The notes beneath the pieces were generated by a model, which was not told the origin of the DNA, ran no database searches, and saw only the letters and a list, made by a program, of their open reading frames with translations. Below, piece after piece: positions 36,318-46,003 of a stretch of DNA of 64,000 nt (position 1 is its first letter; each line of letters starts with the position of its first letter). The position numbers and the translations under genes are program-made. The stretch comes from Rhodobacteraceae bacterium HTCC2150. Its GTDB lineage: Bacteria; Pseudomonadota; Alphaproteobacteria; Rhodobacterales; Rhodobacteraceae. Location: NCBI GenBank assembly GCA_000169395.1, contig AAXZ01000005.1, forward strand, positions 88,517 to 152,516, written 5' to 3'.

Positions 36318-37265
36318 TTAGGTCATAACGCACAACAGTTCGAACATAATCGATACGCCCAGCCACGCTGTTGCACCACCAAAATCAAACGGTGGGGAAA
36401 CTTCGACCATATCCGCGCCGATTATGTTGACGCCTTGCAACTCTCGAACGACCTGTAGTGCCTGAAAGCTGTTCGGGCCGCCCACTTCTGGTGTGCCTGT
36501 TCCTGGTGCAAATGCCGGATCAACGAAATCGATATCATAGGATACATAGGTATCCCCAGTGCCCACAATTTCACGCGCTTCTGCCATGACATCGGGAATG
36601 CCGCGGGCGAAGAATTCCTCGATCGTGATGATGCGAATACCAACAGCTTCGGCAAAATCGCGGTCTTCGCGATCATAGGCGCTGCCTCGGATACCAATTT
36701 GAACCACACGCTTAGGATCAAGCAAGCCCTCCTCAACGGCACGACGAAACGGGGTGCCGTGGGTATACATTTCACCGTCAAAATAGCTGTGAAACAAATC
36801 TGTGTGGCTATCAAAGTGGATCATCCCAACCGGTGCATCACTGGCCAAGCCGCGTAAGATCGGTAAAGAACATAGATGATCGCCACCTGCGGTTAGGGGT
36901 TTTACGCCCGCCGCCTTAACTTTGCTGTAAAACGCCGTGAACCGATCCAGACTGTCCTGAATACTGGCAGGGTTTGGCGCAACATCGCCTAAATCAGCAC
37001 AGTTGACGGCCTCAAATGGGCGGATGCCCGTGGCACCATTTTCTGCGCGGATCATCGTTGAAAGATCACGCAATTGGCGCGGACCATGACGTGGACCGGG
37101 GCGGTTTGTTGTGCCCGAATCCCATGGCGCGCCGATGATTCCGATGCCAACCTCATTAAATCGCGGGTGATCGAATTCAACGTGCGGCAAGCGCATAAAC
37201 GTTGGAACGCCTGCAAATCGCGGCAATTCCATGCCAGAAACAGGTTGGAAAAATGGATCAGACAT
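36318..37265 (-). CDS. Arginase/agmatinase-family ureohydrolase
   Basis: A manganese ureohydrolase of 315 residues. Metal ligands are seen as GGDH (His130), DSHTD (Asp152, His154, Asp156) and SYDIDFVDP (Asp244, Asp246), followed by PGTGTPEVGG. The family splits guanidino compounds to urea and an amine. The N-terminal MELPRFAGVPTFMRLP and THGTPFRRAVEEGLL are like the guanidinobutyrase/guanidinopropionase group, so agmatine is only one possible substrate. I start at the ATG at 37265 with AAGAGGTG just upstream, 16 codons inside the longest frame. The second motif has Ser where most have Ala (DAHxD). It converges with the radical SAM gene with only 4 bases between. Confidence 0.88.
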   Translation of the reverse strand: MSDPFFQPVSGMELPRFAGVPTFMRLPHVEFDHPRFNEVGIGIIGAPWDSGTTNRPGPRHGPRQLRDLSTMIRAENGATGIRPFEAVNCADLGDVAPNPASIQDSLDRFTAFYSKVKAAGVKPLTAGGDHLCSLPILRGLASDAPVGMIHFDSHTDLFHSYFDGEMYTHGTPFRRAVEEGLLDPKRVVQIGIRGSAYDREDRDFAEAVGIRIITIEEFFARGIPDVMAEAREIVGTGDTYVSYDIDFVDPAFAPGTGTPEVGGPNSFQALQVVRELQGVNIIGADMVEVSPPFDFGGATAWLGVSIMFELLCVMT

Positions 37266-37341
37266 TGGCACCTCTTGGAAATTATGGATCACTTGCCCGA
37301 AGTAAACCTGCACAATTGCCTAAGGTAAAGTGAAATTCCGC

Positions 37342-37926
37342 TTATGCCTCAAGCTCGGCATCCCAATAGAGAAAATCCAGCCAACTTTCATGTGTAAAGT
37401 TAGGGGGAAATTTCCGCCCAGTGTTTCGAAGTTCCATAGCAGACGGTTTGCGCGCAGCACGCAGCAGCGTCATGCTGGATTGTTTCAAACTGTCTGATCC
37501 CTTGCGTAAATTGCAAGGGCTACAGGCCGCCACAACGTTTTCCCAGCTGGTAACACCACCTCGACATCGCGGGATGACGTGGTCAAAGGTCAGTTCTTTG
37601 CGCGCACCGCAATATTGACAGGAAAATTCGTCCCTCAAAAATAAGTTAAAGCGCGTAAAGGCCACGCGCTTTTGAGGTTTTACATAGTCTTTTAGAACGA
37701 TCACAGAAGGGATTTTTATTTCCATCCTAGGGCTGCGTATGACTTCGTCGTATTCGGCCAATATGTTTACCCGGTTAGAAACCGCCGCCTTAACAGATTC
37801 CTGCCATGGCCAAAGCGACAGCGGATAATACGAAAGTGGTCGGTAATCCGCATTCAAAACCAAGGCCGGCCGTTGTTTCAGCCCACTTTGCTCACGCACA
37901 AATTCGTTTCTAAAGTCAGCATCCAT
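37342..37926 (-). CDS. HNH endonuclease domain protein
   Basis: A 194-residue protein with a C-terminal HNH nuclease fold: CQYCG near 105, then TFDHVIPRCRGG and NVVAACSPCNLRKG, giving two CxxC zinc pairs and the catalytic His in DHV. The N-terminal part (RPALVLNADYRPLSYYPLSLWPW) is typical of a widespread stand-alone HNH group of unknown target, found in nearly all Rhodobacterales and not linked to phage here. ATG at 37926 is chosen; a TTG two codons earlier with AGGG at good distance is possible. It lies 76 bases upstream of the ureohydrolase start's side, in the same direction. Confidence 0.88.
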   Translation of the reverse strand: MDADFRNEFVREQSGLKQRPALVLNADYRPLSYYPLSLWPWQESVKAAVSNRVNILAEYDEVIRSPRMEIKIPSVIVLKDYVKPQKRVAFTRFNLFLRDEFSCQYCGARKELTFDHVIPRCRGGVTSWENVVAACSPCNLRKGSDSLKQSSMTLLRAARKPSAMELRNTGRKFPPNFTHESWLDFLYWDAELEA

Positions 37927-38222
37927 ATTCAAATTTCACCCTGTCGCAATCAAGCAATGATCGCAAACGAGCGGAAATGCCCGCTGCGGTTAACTGAACT
38001 ATATATAGACAATTTCCACTGACAAGCCCCATATGTAGATACAGAAAAATCAAGCCACACATTACATGTGTCAATCACTGTGCAAATATTGAAAATATTC
38101 GGTGATTTATGCAAATCTATAGTTGGCTTGGTCATCAGGTGCGCGGATTGCAAATATTTGTCCATTCTGACAGAATTCCACCGAAACATAGCTTTTCATC
38201 CCTGATAGAAAGAACTCAAATT

Positions 38223-38558
38223 ATGCCTTACCCAGATTTCATCAACAAATTCCCTGGCATCGACGTTCCATTTCCAGAAGACGTCGTCCATACCGCCGTC
38301 GTTCAATCAGAAGCAGGTCTTGTGGCCTTTTTCACATTTCACAAAGACATGGTTCTGCCGCCGCATTCCCACGGCGCACAATGGGGAACAGTTATTGAGG
38401 GTGAGGTTGAGTTCACAATTGATGGTGAAACAAAAACCATGAAACCCGGCGATAGCTATTCAATTCCGGCAGGTGTTGAACATGGTGCTCAAATCAAAGC
38501 GGGAACGCGGGTTATTGATGTTTTTGAGGAAGCAGATCGTTACCCGATCAAGCGCTGA
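38223..38558 (+). CDS. Cupin-domain protein
   Basis: A 111-residue single-domain cupin. The first motif, LPPHSHGAQWGTVIEGEVEF (from about residue 43), carries two His and a Glu as metal ligands, and the second, IPAGVEHGAQ (near 84), carries the last His. Such small cupins bind a metal and serve as dioxygenases, isomerases or sensors; the function here is open. The frame continues upstream, but the ATG at 38223 begins the conserved part. The ribosome-binding site is poor (AGAA). The gene is alone, 297 bases from the divergent HNH gene. Confidence 0.8.
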   Translation: MPYPDFINKFPGIDVPFPEDVVHTAVVQSEAGLVAFFTFHKDMVLPPHSHGAQWGTVIEGEVEFTIDGETKTMKPGDSYSIPAGVEHGAQIKAGTRVIDVFEEADRYPIKR

Positions 38559-38607
38559 TGGGGTAACTGCTTTGATCAAGTCGTAAAGTGTTAGACAATG
38601 GAACACA

Positions 38608-38641
38608 CCCCAAGAACCCGCAATTAAGTCGGCTCTTGGGG
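38608..38641. terminator. Possible hairpin terminator between the cupin and esterase genes
   Basis: CCCCAAGA (38608-38615) pairs with TCTTGGGG (38634-38641) between two convergent genes. There is no good T run on either side, so its role as a terminator is uncertain. Confidence 0.35.
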
Positions 38642-38668
38642 AATTTCAACAAGGTCAAAGCCTAGATT

Positions 38669-39334
38669 TTATAGGTGCAGCTTGTCTTTCATAAACGCCA
38701 AGGCCACTTGCAACCCATCTGGCGCAATACCGTGGGCAGTGCCTTCCATGACGTGCGCATAAACCTCTTTGAAACCAGCCTCTTCCATGGCTTCAACCGC
38801 TTCGGGAAGGCTGGAAATCGGTACAACATCGTCTTGATCGCCATGAACCAACAGGATCGGCGGGCGTTGCGTTGCCTCATCAGCCAATGCCTCAGGATTC
38901 ATCATCCGACCAGAAAAACCAATCATTCCCGCCATTTCATCTTCGCGACGGGTAATCACATGCAGCCCCATCATTGTGCCTTGGGAAAAGCCAAACAACA
39001 CGACCTGTTCTGGTAAAACATCCAGATCGACCATCAATGCATCAAGAAAGGCATTAAGATCAGCGGTGGCCTGTTCCATACTGCGCATGGATTCTTCTTC
39101 GCTGGAACCATCAATCCAAGGCAGTGGAAACCATTGATATCCCATAGGCGAACCTGCACAGGCCTCTGGTGCATCAGGTGAAACAAACAACGTATCGGGC
39201 AAATGTTCTGCCAAAGGATCGGCCAATCCAATTAGATCCGCGCCATTGGCACCATAGCCGTGCAAAAATACGACGACCGAACGCAATTCACCTGAAAGTG
39301 GTTCGCGTCGCTGTGTTGTTAAAACCCGTGTCAT
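38669..39334 (-). CDS. Phospholipase/carboxylesterase family hydrolase
   Basis: An alpha/beta-hydrolase of 221 residues. It has FLHGYGANGADLIGL (oxyanion region), the nucleophile elbow LFGFSQGTMMG and HGDQDDVVP with the Asp, and the last His in EGTAHGIAPDG. This matches the carboxylesterase / acyl-protein thioesterase-like family; substrate not known. The ATG at 39334 has AAGGA 6 bases upstream and overlaps the stop of the DNA glycosylase gene by 4 bases, so the pair is coupled. The longer frame upstream of this ATG is only overlap. Confidence 0.86.
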   Translation of the reverse strand: MTRVLTTQRREPLSGELRSVVVFLHGYGANGADLIGLADPLAEHLPDTLFVSPDAPEACAGSPMGYQWFPLPWIDGSSEEESMRSMEQATADLNAFLDALMVDLDVLPEQVVLFGFSQGTMMGLHVITRREDEMAGMIGFSGRMMNPEALADEATQRPPILLVHGDQDDVVPISSLPEAVEAMEEAGFKEVYAHVMEGTAHGIAPDGLQVALAFMKDKLHL

Positions 39335-39975
39335 GAAATTCCTTCCCTGTCTTTCACGACATGGTAGTAAGACCATAACAGCCGCGCCGCAACACTTTGC
39401 CAAGGCGACCATGCCTGCGCCATTTGACGCAATGTTTTCTCGTTTGGGCGCTCAGGCAAATCAAACAAAATGCGCGCACCTTCTTGCAAGGCCAGATCGC
39501 CGGGCGCAAAGACATCTGCGCGACCCAAGGAAAACATCGCATAGATTTCTGCGGTCCACGCGCCAATGCCCTTTACCCTTACCAATGTCGCCACAACTTG
39601 CGCCGTCGGTTGATTGCGCAATGCATCAAAATCAATGTCAGCATGGGCCAAAGCATGGGCATATTTGATTTTTTGGCGGCTAAGGCCACAGCTACGCAAT
39701 TCTTCTTCGGTTGCATGCGCGACCGTATGTGCTTTGTCATAACCCGCATCTTCTAGGCGGCCCCAAATGGCACGCGCTGATGCCACAGACACTTGTTGTG
39801 ACATGATTGCTGACAAAACAGCTGCAAAACCATCAGGGCGCAGCCGTGTTGGGGGAACGCCTGTTTGACTAAATGAATGCGCAAACTGTGGATGCTTTGC
39901 CGAAAGCGCAGCAATACCTTCCTCAATGCACGCTTCAGATTTGATTATTCGCCCTATATCAACGTGTTGATCCAA
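39331..39975 (-). CDS. DNA-3-methyladenine glycosylase II (AlkA-like, HhH-GPD)
   Basis: A base-excision glycosylase of 214 residues that removes alkylated bases. The helix-hairpin-helix and catalytic part are clear: LVRVKGIGAWTAEIYAMFSLGRADVFAPGDLALQ, with the catalytic Asp in the final GDLAL. There is no iron-sulfur Cys set, as expected for AlkA. The start is a TTG at 39975 with GAGGAGG 7 bases upstream, inside the 3' end of cobK (22-base overlap). The gene sits between cobK and the esterase gene in one tightly packed unit. Confidence 0.86.
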   Translation of the reverse strand: MDQHVDIGRIIKSEACIEEGIAALSAKHPQFAHSFSQTGVPPTRLRPDGFAAVLSAIMSQQVSVASARAIWGRLEDAGYDKAHTVAHATEEELRSCGLSRQKIKYAHALAHADIDFDALRNQPTAQVVATLVRVKGIGAWTAEIYAMFSLGRADVFAPGDLALQEGARILFDLPERPNEKTLRQMAQAWSPWQSVAARLLWSYYHVVKDREGIS

Positions 39976-40688
39976 ACCTCTGCCTCCTCAATCGTTTCGA
40001 CGATTTTGCAATTTGGCGGTGGTACGCGCTCGATCATCAAAACGGTGATGCCCAATTGTTGCGCCGCAATCAGTTTGGATCGACTGGCCGCGCCGCCTGC
40101 GTTTTTCACCATTAGCATCTGTACACCGCGTTCTTTGAACAAATTGACTTCGTCAGCGACAGAAAAAGGCGGCGTGGCTTGTAAATATTCGCCATTGGCA
40201 AATGGAAAAGGGCCATCTGGCGGATCAATTTGCCGACAAATCAACTGTGCCCCGCATTTGCTGAGCGCGGGTAACGTTTGGCGACCAGAGGCCACAAAAA
40301 CCATTTTGTCGGGTGTTATTTCATTGGCCGCTTCTTCGGCTGAAGCCACCGAAATCCAATTGTCGTCTGGGTCAGGCAACCATCCAGAACGCATAATTTT
40401 CAGATGCGGCACACCGTGATCGATACAAATCTGTGCGGTCCGATGTGCAATCTGTGTGGCAAATGGATGCGTTGCATCAATCACTGCATCAATTTTTGCA
40501 TCCTTTAGAAAGGTAATAAATCCATCAGCGCCACCAAACCCGCCAAGACGAATTTCGACGTTTGGCGTATGTTTTATCCGCGGTGGCGTCACAAAGGACA
40601 GCGTCACACGCAAATCAGAGCGTTTTGCAAGCGCGGCGCTTAGGGTTCTGGCCTCACCAGAACCTGCAAGGATCAACAGGTTTTTCAT
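39954..40688 (-). CDS. cobK: Precorrin-6A reductase
   Basis: Reduces precorrin-6A to dihydro-precorrin-6 with NADPH in aerobic cobalamin synthesis. It has 244 residues of the CobK/CbiJ type: LILAGSGEARTL at the start, IDATHPFATQIA near 90, LPALSKCGAQLICRQIDPP and MLMVKNAGGAASRSKL. It stands apart from other cob genes, which are not in this window, but its presence shows the organism makes B12, in line with the corrinoid-dependent genes at 26-30 and 50 kb. The 3' end overlaps the DNA glycosylase start. Confidence 0.92.
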   Translation of the reverse strand: MKNLLILAGSGEARTLSAALAKRSDLRVTLSFVTPPRIKHTPNVEIRLGGFGGADGFITFLKDAKIDAVIDATHPFATQIAHRTAQICIDHGVPHLKIMRSGWLPDPDDNWISVASAEEAANEITPDKMVFVASGRQTLPALSKCGAQLICRQIDPPDGPFPFANGEYLQATPPFSVADEVNLFKERGVQMLMVKNAGGAASRSKLIAAQQLGITVLMIERVPPPNCKIVETIEEAEVWINTLI

Positions 40689-40778
40689 ACAGCCTGACTA
40701 TAGTCACCTGCTGTCTGACGACAAGTATTCCATTGTCCCCCCTTGTGGCCCGCCAACGCCATGGGTAAGCCTAGCGAC

Positions 40779-41984
40779 ATGACACAAATAGATCACCAAA
40801 ACGCCAAACGAAATGTCGCCGTCCTTGTGGTGGCGCAAGCCTTTTTAGGCGCCCAAATGCCAATGATGTTCATCGTTGGCGGTTTAGCGGGGCAATTGAT
40901 TGCGCCAAATTCCTGTTTTGCGACGCTATCCATTTCTATGATCGTTTTGGGATCAATGATGACGGCACCATGGCTAAGCCCATTTATGCAACGTCATGGG
41001 CGTCGCGCGGGCTTTATTGTGGGGGCATGTGGTGGTGCATCTGGTGCGCTTGTAGCGGCCTATGCATTGAGTATTGGTTCATGGCCATTATTTTTGTTTG
41101 GCTCGTTTTTGACCGGTATCTATATGTCGGCACAAGGTTTTTATCGATTTGCGGCGGCTGATGGTTCATCAGACGAATTTCGACCCAAGGCGATTTCTTA
41201 CGTCATGGCCGGTGGGTTGGTTTCCGCCGTTTTCGGCCCACAACTGACCAATCTGGTAAGTGATTCATATGCAATCCCTTTCCTTGGCACCTATTTGGCT
41301 GTGGCCGCGATCAACATCATCGGCGTGGGCATATTCTTTTTCTTAAAACTGCCAAAACCCGAACCCAAAAAGGCAACCGATGCACCCGTGCGCAGTTGGG
41401 GACAGTTGCTTTCAAGCCCCCCTATTCTGGTCGCCATCGTTTGTGCCATGGTTTCTTATTCCTTGATGAACTTGGTCATGACTTCAACGCCATTGGCCGT
41501 TGTAGGTTGCGGATTTTCTAAGGTTGATGCTGGAAATGTCGTTATGGCACATGTTTTGGCGATGTTCATTCCGTCCTTCTTTACAGGTCATTTGATCGCG
41601 CGATTTGGATCCCCCAAGATTATTGCCGTTGGTTTGGCCGCGTTACTATGTACGGGCGTAATTGCCTTGTCTGGCGTCACACTTTGGAACTTCTACTTCG
41701 CACTCATTTTGCTGGGCATTGGCTGGAACTTTGGCTTCATCGGCGCCACCGCAATGCTAACAGCAAACCACGCCCCCCATGAACGCGGTCGCGTTCAAGG
41801 TATGAATGATATGTTGGTGTTTGGGTGCGTTTTCATCGCATCGCTCGCAAGTGGCGGCTTGATGAACTGTGTTGGCGGGTCTGTCACGCAAGGTTGGAAC
41901 GCCGTTAACTTGGCGATGATCCCATTCCTTGCCTTGGCCGCGGTCGCCTTAATTTGGTTGGCTAAACAGCAAAAGCGCGCCTAA
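40779..41984 (+). CDS. MFS transporter
   Basis: A major facilitator protein of 401 residues with about twelve helices. The loop 2-3 signature is LSPFMQRHGRRAGF, and the halves are joined by a hydrophilic stretch around residue 195 (LPKPEPKKATDAP). Substrate unknown; the nearest named type is an uncharacterised drug or sugar/metabolite exporter. The start is uncertain: three in-frame ATG codons (40761, 40779 and an earlier TGG-adjacent one) lack strong ribosome-binding sites; 40779 has GGTAAG upstream. It is divergent from cobK and its stop overlaps the convergent phytoene-synthase-like gene by 4 bases. Confidence 0.85.
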   Translation: MTQIDHQNAKRNVAVLVVAQAFLGAQMPMMFIVGGLAGQLIAPNSCFATLSISMIVLGSMMTAPWLSPFMQRHGRRAGFIVGACGGASGALVAAYALSIGSWPLFLFGSFLTGIYMSAQGFYRFAAADGSSDEFRPKAISYVMAGGLVSAVFGPQLTNLVSDSYAIPFLGTYLAVAAINIIGVGIFFFLKLPKPEPKKATDAPVRSWGQLLSSPPILVAIVCAMVSYSLMNLVMTSTPLAVVGCGFSKVDAGNVVMAHVLAMFIPSFFTGHLIARFGSPKIIAVGLAALLCTGVIALSGVTLWNFYFALILLGIGWNFGFIGATAMLTANHAPHERGRVQGMNDMLVFGCVFIASLASGGLMNCVGGSVTQGWNAVNLAMIPFLALAAVALIWLAKQQKRA

Positions 41985-42766
41985 ATCGCGCGGCCAAGCA
42001 CTGAATGAAAAAACAAGCTCCGGCTTTTTGCAAACTCGCTTAAACCTAATTGGGCATTGGCTACTTTAGTCGGGTCAATGATGACCTGGCGCAAGATTTT
42101 CTTGGTTTGCCAACCTGCTCGCAAGGCAGCTTTCGCTGGGCCTAAATTTCGCGTTGGCTTTAACCTATCTAACGCCACAGCTGCCATGTCGCGGAAAGTA
42201 TCCGCGCGGCCATCAACAAAAGGAATTCGCCCAGCATCTTCTAGTGCTGGTGCGGCTTGAAACCACCGCGCCAAGGCGCTTGCATAACCAAAATCGCGAA
42301 TTGCTTTTTCGTGGATTCTTGGCGCGCCCAAGGCTTTGGCGGCGGCCCACATCAAATTGCCGCCAGTGGCGGTTAGGTAACGATCAAAATGCGCCTCGTC
42401 TTCAAAGGCGTCTTTATAAATATCCCAACGCCGCGCCGAAATCATCGCGTCCAAATCATCACAGGAAATGCACGCGCGACGTACCAAGGCATCAAGCGGC
42501 GTGGCAACTTCGTGGGCACGTGGTGCTTTGTCAGCGTCAATGCCTTCAACCACATCTCGCCACCATTGCAGACGCATCTCGGCGATCATCGGTTCTTTTG
42601 TCACCCAAGGGGCGCGCGCAACTTCAAGATTGAACGCATAAAGCACCATAAGATCGCCACGAAATTTTAAAGGTGCCGTCATTGCGGATTTAAACCGATC
42701 AATGTCGGCCCACTCAACTTGGGCGGCACAGCTTTGGATCATGTCTTGCGTAACTTCGGTCGTCAT
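41981..42766 (-). CDS. Squalene/phytoene synthase family protein (NDUFAF6-like)
   Basis: A 261-residue protein with the squalene/phytoene synthase fold (LMVLYAFNLEVARAP near 38, MRLQWWRDVVEGI near 65), but the Asp-rich metal motifs of true synthases (DxxxD) are only partly kept (DDLDAMISARRWDIY). It is closer to the NDUFAF6-like group, linked in mitochondria to complex I assembly, than to carotenoid enzymes, and no crt genes are near. The ATG at 42766 overlaps the stop of cimA (ATGA), so it is the third gene of the cysS-cimA unit. Confidence 0.8.
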   Translation of the reverse strand: MTTEVTQDMIQSCAAQVEWADIDRFKSAMTAPLKFRGDLMVLYAFNLEVARAPWVTKEPMIAEMRLQWWRDVVEGIDADKAPRAHEVATPLDALVRRACISCDDLDAMISARRWDIYKDAFEDEAHFDRYLTATGGNLMWAAAKALGAPRIHEKAIRDFGYASALARWFQAAPALEDAGRIPFVDGRADTFRDMAAVALDRLKPTRNLGPAKAALRAGWQTKKILRQVIIDPTKVANAQLGLSEFAKSRSLFFHSVLGRAI

Positions 42767-44379
42767 GTGGGTTTTACATCCCGCACAATTTTCCAATTGA
42801 TCGCATCCAAAAGCGCCTCAAAACTAGCGTCAACGATGTTTGGAGACACGCCAACAGTTGACCAACGCCGTCCCTCCCCATCTTCGCAATCAATCACAAC
42901 GCGGGTCTGCGCTTCGGTGCCGCCATCGGTAATACGCACCTTGAAATCAACCAAATGCATATCATTGATAATGTCTTGATAAGGGCCAAGATCCTTGGCC
43001 AAAGCTTTTGCCAAAGCATTCACTGGACCGCGATCATTGCCCTGTTCATCAAGACTTTCAGATACCGACAGCATCTTTTCGTCTTTGATTTTCACGACGA
43101 CAACGGCCTCGGACAGGCTTACCATGTTGTTATATTTGTTTTTGCGTCGCTCAACAGTGACGCGGTATCTTTTCACTTCAAAAAACTCTGGTAACACACC
43201 AAGTTCACGTCGCGCTAATAATTCGAAACTGGCTTGTGCTGTATCATATGAATACCCCTGATCCTCGCGTTCTTTAATGACATTCAGGATTTGCATCAAT
43301 CGTGGATCACCTTTGGTAACTGCAATTCCAGCATCTGTCAGACGTTTGACCAAATTGCTTTGGCCCGCTTGATTTGACATGGGAATGATGCGCTGATTAC
43401 CAACCGAACTGGGTTCGACATGTTCATAAGTTGTGGGGTCTTTGGCAATTGCAGAAGCGTGCAATCCTGCCTTATGTGCAAAGGCCGACGCACCAACATA
43501 TGCTGCAGACTTATCAGGCAAGCGGTTCAAAATATCGTCCAACATCCGTGAAACACGTGTCATGGTGGACAATTTTTCCAGCTTAACGCCGCACTCTAAC
43601 GTACTGGCGTAAGGCTCTTTTAACAACAACGTCGGGATCAAGGAAACCAAATTGGCATTCCCGCAACGTTCGCCCAAACCATTCAAAGTGCCCTGAATTT
43701 GCCGTGCCCCTGCATCAACGGCCGCCAAAGAATTTGCCACGGCATTTTCGGTATCGTTATGGGTGTGAATACCCAAATGATCGCCGGGAATGCCCGACGC
43801 AATCACTGCCTTCGTTATGTCGCTGACTTCGGCAGGCAAGCTGCCACCATTGGTGTCACACAAAACGATCCAGCGTGCGCCAGCATCATAGGCCGCTTTA
43901 ATTGCCGCCAAGGCGTATTCCGGATTTGATTTATAACCGTCAAAGAAATGCTCGGCATCAAACAACGCCTCTCGTCCTTCGGACACAAGATGCGCGATCG
44001 ATTTGGCGATGTTTTCAATGTTTTCATCCAAAGTGATACCCAAAGCGGTTTTCACATGAAAATCATGGGTTTTGCCCACCAAACAAATCGCAGGTGTGCC
44101 GGCATTCATCACAGCCGCCAAAACATCGTCATTTTCAGCCGAACGCCCTGCCCGTTTGGTCATGCCAAAGGCCGTCATTGTGGCGCGGGTTTTGGGCGCA
44201 TCGTCAAAAAACGCGCTGTCTGTCGGGTTTGCACCAGGCCAGCCACCCTCGATGAAATCAACGCCCAGTTCATCCAATGCATCGGCAATTTGGTTTTTTT
44301 CAGCTGTTGAAAACTGTACACCTTGGGTTTGTTGCCCATCGCGCAATGTCGTGTCGTAAAGGTAAAGCCGCTGTTTCAT
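42763..44379 (-). CDS. cimA: Citramalate synthase
   Basis: Condenses acetyl-CoA and pyruvate to (R)-citramalate, the first step of the threonine-independent isoleucine pathway. It has 538 residues. The HMGL-like TIM barrel opens with [18 protein letters not shown] at residue 7 and has [19 protein letters not shown] with the metal-binding His residues, then a C-terminal LeuA regulatory dimer domain from about 400. Isopropylmalate synthase is the close alternative, but the length and DGQQTQG form favour CimA. It overlaps cysS upstream and the phytoene-synthase-like gene downstream, by 4 bases each. Confidence 0.9.
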   Translation of the reverse strand: MKQRLYLYDTTLRDGQQTQGVQFSTAEKNQIADALDELGVDFIEGGWPGANPTDSAFFDDAPKTRATMTAFGMTKRAGRSAENDDVLAAVMNAGTPAICLVGKTHDFHVKTALGITLDENIENIAKSIAHLVSEGREALFDAEHFFDGYKSNPEYALAAIKAAYDAGARWIVLCDTNGGSLPAEVSDITKAVIASGIPGDHLGIHTHNDTENAVANSLAAVDAGARQIQGTLNGLGERCGNANLVSLIPTLLLKEPYASTLECGVKLEKLSTMTRVSRMLDDILNRLPDKSAAYVGASAFAHKAGLHASAIAKDPTTYEHVEPSSVGNQRIIPMSNQAGQSNLVKRLTDAGIAVTKGDPRLMQILNVIKEREDQGYSYDTAQASFELLARRELGVLPEFFEVKRYRVTVERRKNKYNNMVSLSEAVVVVKIKDEKMLSVSESLDEQGNDRGPVNALAKALAKDLGPYQDIINDMHLVDFKVRITDGGTEAQTRVVIDCEDGEGRRWSTVGVSPNIVDASFEALLDAINWKIVRDVKPT

Positions 44380-45770
44380 AGGGCCTCCAATTTGGCAGGA
44401 TCAAAGTTCGATCCAGCAATTAAATCAACGCCTTGTTTGCTCATCCGCACTTCCAAACCAGCATCGGTGAATGCCTTTTTCAAACGATCCACTTCCGCAA
44501 AATCTTTGCTTACCATGGCCGCATCACGCACGTCGGACAATTTTGCCTCAAAGGCACTAAGATCAACCGCGACCACATCAGCCCAATCGCCCATGTCGTC
44601 TTGCAAAAGACCTAATAACAAAGCGGATGCTTTAAGTTCCGCCGCCTTTCCCGAGGACGCAAGCTTGTGCAATTCTGCGATTGCACCGGGGGTATTCAGA
44701 TCATCAGCCAATGCCGCCACAACAGATGCCCCCGCGCGGGAGGCAGGCTCGATGCCTGCCGACAGCGCGCGCCATTTGCGCAAAGTTGCTTCCGCTTCAC
44801 GAGCTTTTTTATCCGTCCAATCCATGGGCTTGCGATAATGCGTAGAAAGATACACAAACCGCGCCACTTCGCCGGAATATCCTTGATCCAACAGCTCACG
44901 CACAGAAAAGAAATTGCCCAAAGACTTGGACATTTTCTTACCTTCCACTTGCAGCATTTCATTGTGCATCCACACTTGCGCAAAGCTTTCGTCACCGCAA
45001 CATGCTTTGGATTGGGCGAGTTCATTTTCATGATGCGGGAAGGCCAAGTCCAAACCGCCGCCATGAATGTCAAAACGTTCGCCAAACAATTCACGCGCCA
45101 TCGCAGAACATTCAATATGCCAACCCGGGCGTCCTCGACCCCAAGGGCTTTCCCAACCAGGTGTTTCTGCATCCGATGGTTTCCACAACACAAAATCCAT
45201 CGGATTGCGTTTATATGGTGCAACCTCAACGCGGGCACCAGCAATCATGTCATCTACAGAACGCCCCGACAAAGCGCCGTAATTTTTGTAAGAATCCACG
45301 GCAAACAAAACATGGCCTTCGGCCGCGTATGCATGACCTTTTCCGATCAATTCAGAATTCATTTCAATCATTTGATCAATGAATTCAGTGGCCCGCGGGG
45401 CAAAATCGGGATCAATATTGCCCAAAGAACGCATATCATCCAGATACCACGCGATGGTTTCATCGGTGCGTTCTTGGATCAATTCCTCAAGCGTACCTTT
45501 GGCGCCAGCTGCCTTGCGTGACGCGGCTGTTGCGTTAATCTTGTCGTCAACATCCGTAAAATTTCGCGCGTATTTAACGTGCTCAATCCCGTAAACCTCG
45601 CGCAACAGCCGGTACAAAACGTCAAATACGATCACAGGCCGCGCATTCCCAATGTGCGCGCGGTCATAAACTGTCGGTCCGCAGACATACATACGCACAT
45701 CATTGGTGTCTAAAGGGGTGAAAACACCCTTTTTGCGGGTGGCGGTGTTGTATAATTTGATCTCGGTCAT
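44376..45770 (-). CDS. cysS: Cysteinyl-tRNA synthetase
   Basis: Class I synthetase that charges tRNA-Cys. It has 464 residues, full length. [18 protein letters not shown] holds the zinc Cys and the HIGN motif, [10 protein letters not shown] another zinc ligand, [12 protein letters not shown] the zinc-site His, and KKMSKSLGN the KMSKS motif. First of the three-gene run cysS-cimA-phytoene-synthase-like, with 4-base overlaps that tie the three together. The 233 bases upstream, shared with the divergent aminotransferase gene, show no T-box or other clear leader. Confidence 0.97.
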   Translation of the reverse strand: MTEIKLYNTATRKKGVFTPLDTNDVRMYVCGPTVYDRAHIGNARPVIVFDVLYRLLREVYGIEHVKYARNFTDVDDKINATAASRKAAGAKGTLEELIQERTDETIAWYLDDMRSLGNIDPDFAPRATEFIDQMIEMNSELIGKGHAYAAEGHVLFAVDSYKNYGALSGRSVDDMIAGARVEVAPYKRNPMDFVLWKPSDAETPGWESPWGRGRPGWHIECSAMARELFGERFDIHGGGLDLAFPHHENELAQSKACCGDESFAQVWMHNEMLQVEGKKMSKSLGNFFSVRELLDQGYSGEVARFVYLSTHYRKPMDWTDKKAREAEATLRKWRALSAGIEPASRAGASVVAALADDLNTPGAIAELHKLASSGKAAELKASALLLGLLQDDMGDWADVVAVDLSAFEAKLSDVRDAAMVSKDFAEVDRLKKAFTDAGLEVRMSKQGVDLIAGSNFDPAKLEAL

Positions 45771-46003
45771 TTACCCTGCTCGCGTGTTTACGCGGGGCGT
45801 ATCATTTGTGACCTGTTATGGAAAGAGATGACCGACCCGCTGATTTCTCAGTTGGTAATAATAATACAGCAGATGATGCATGTAGATTGGGTCATAGCGG
45901 CATGATTAAACCTGCGGTTGCCCAAAAACAAGACAAATCTTTGCTCTTGTCGAATCTGTGCGCGCGTGGTGCCTTGGCGTGATCCCTATCAAAGGCAAAT
46001 GTT

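Noticed and set aside
41981..42766. Carotenoid phytoene synthase
   Set aside because: The fold is right, but the full DxxxD motifs and any crt neighbours are missing, so the NDUFAF6-like group fits better.
45818..45982. 54-codon plus-strand ORF before the aminotransferase gene
   Set aside because: No ribosome-binding site, no features, and it lies where the divergent cysS and aminotransferase promoters must be.
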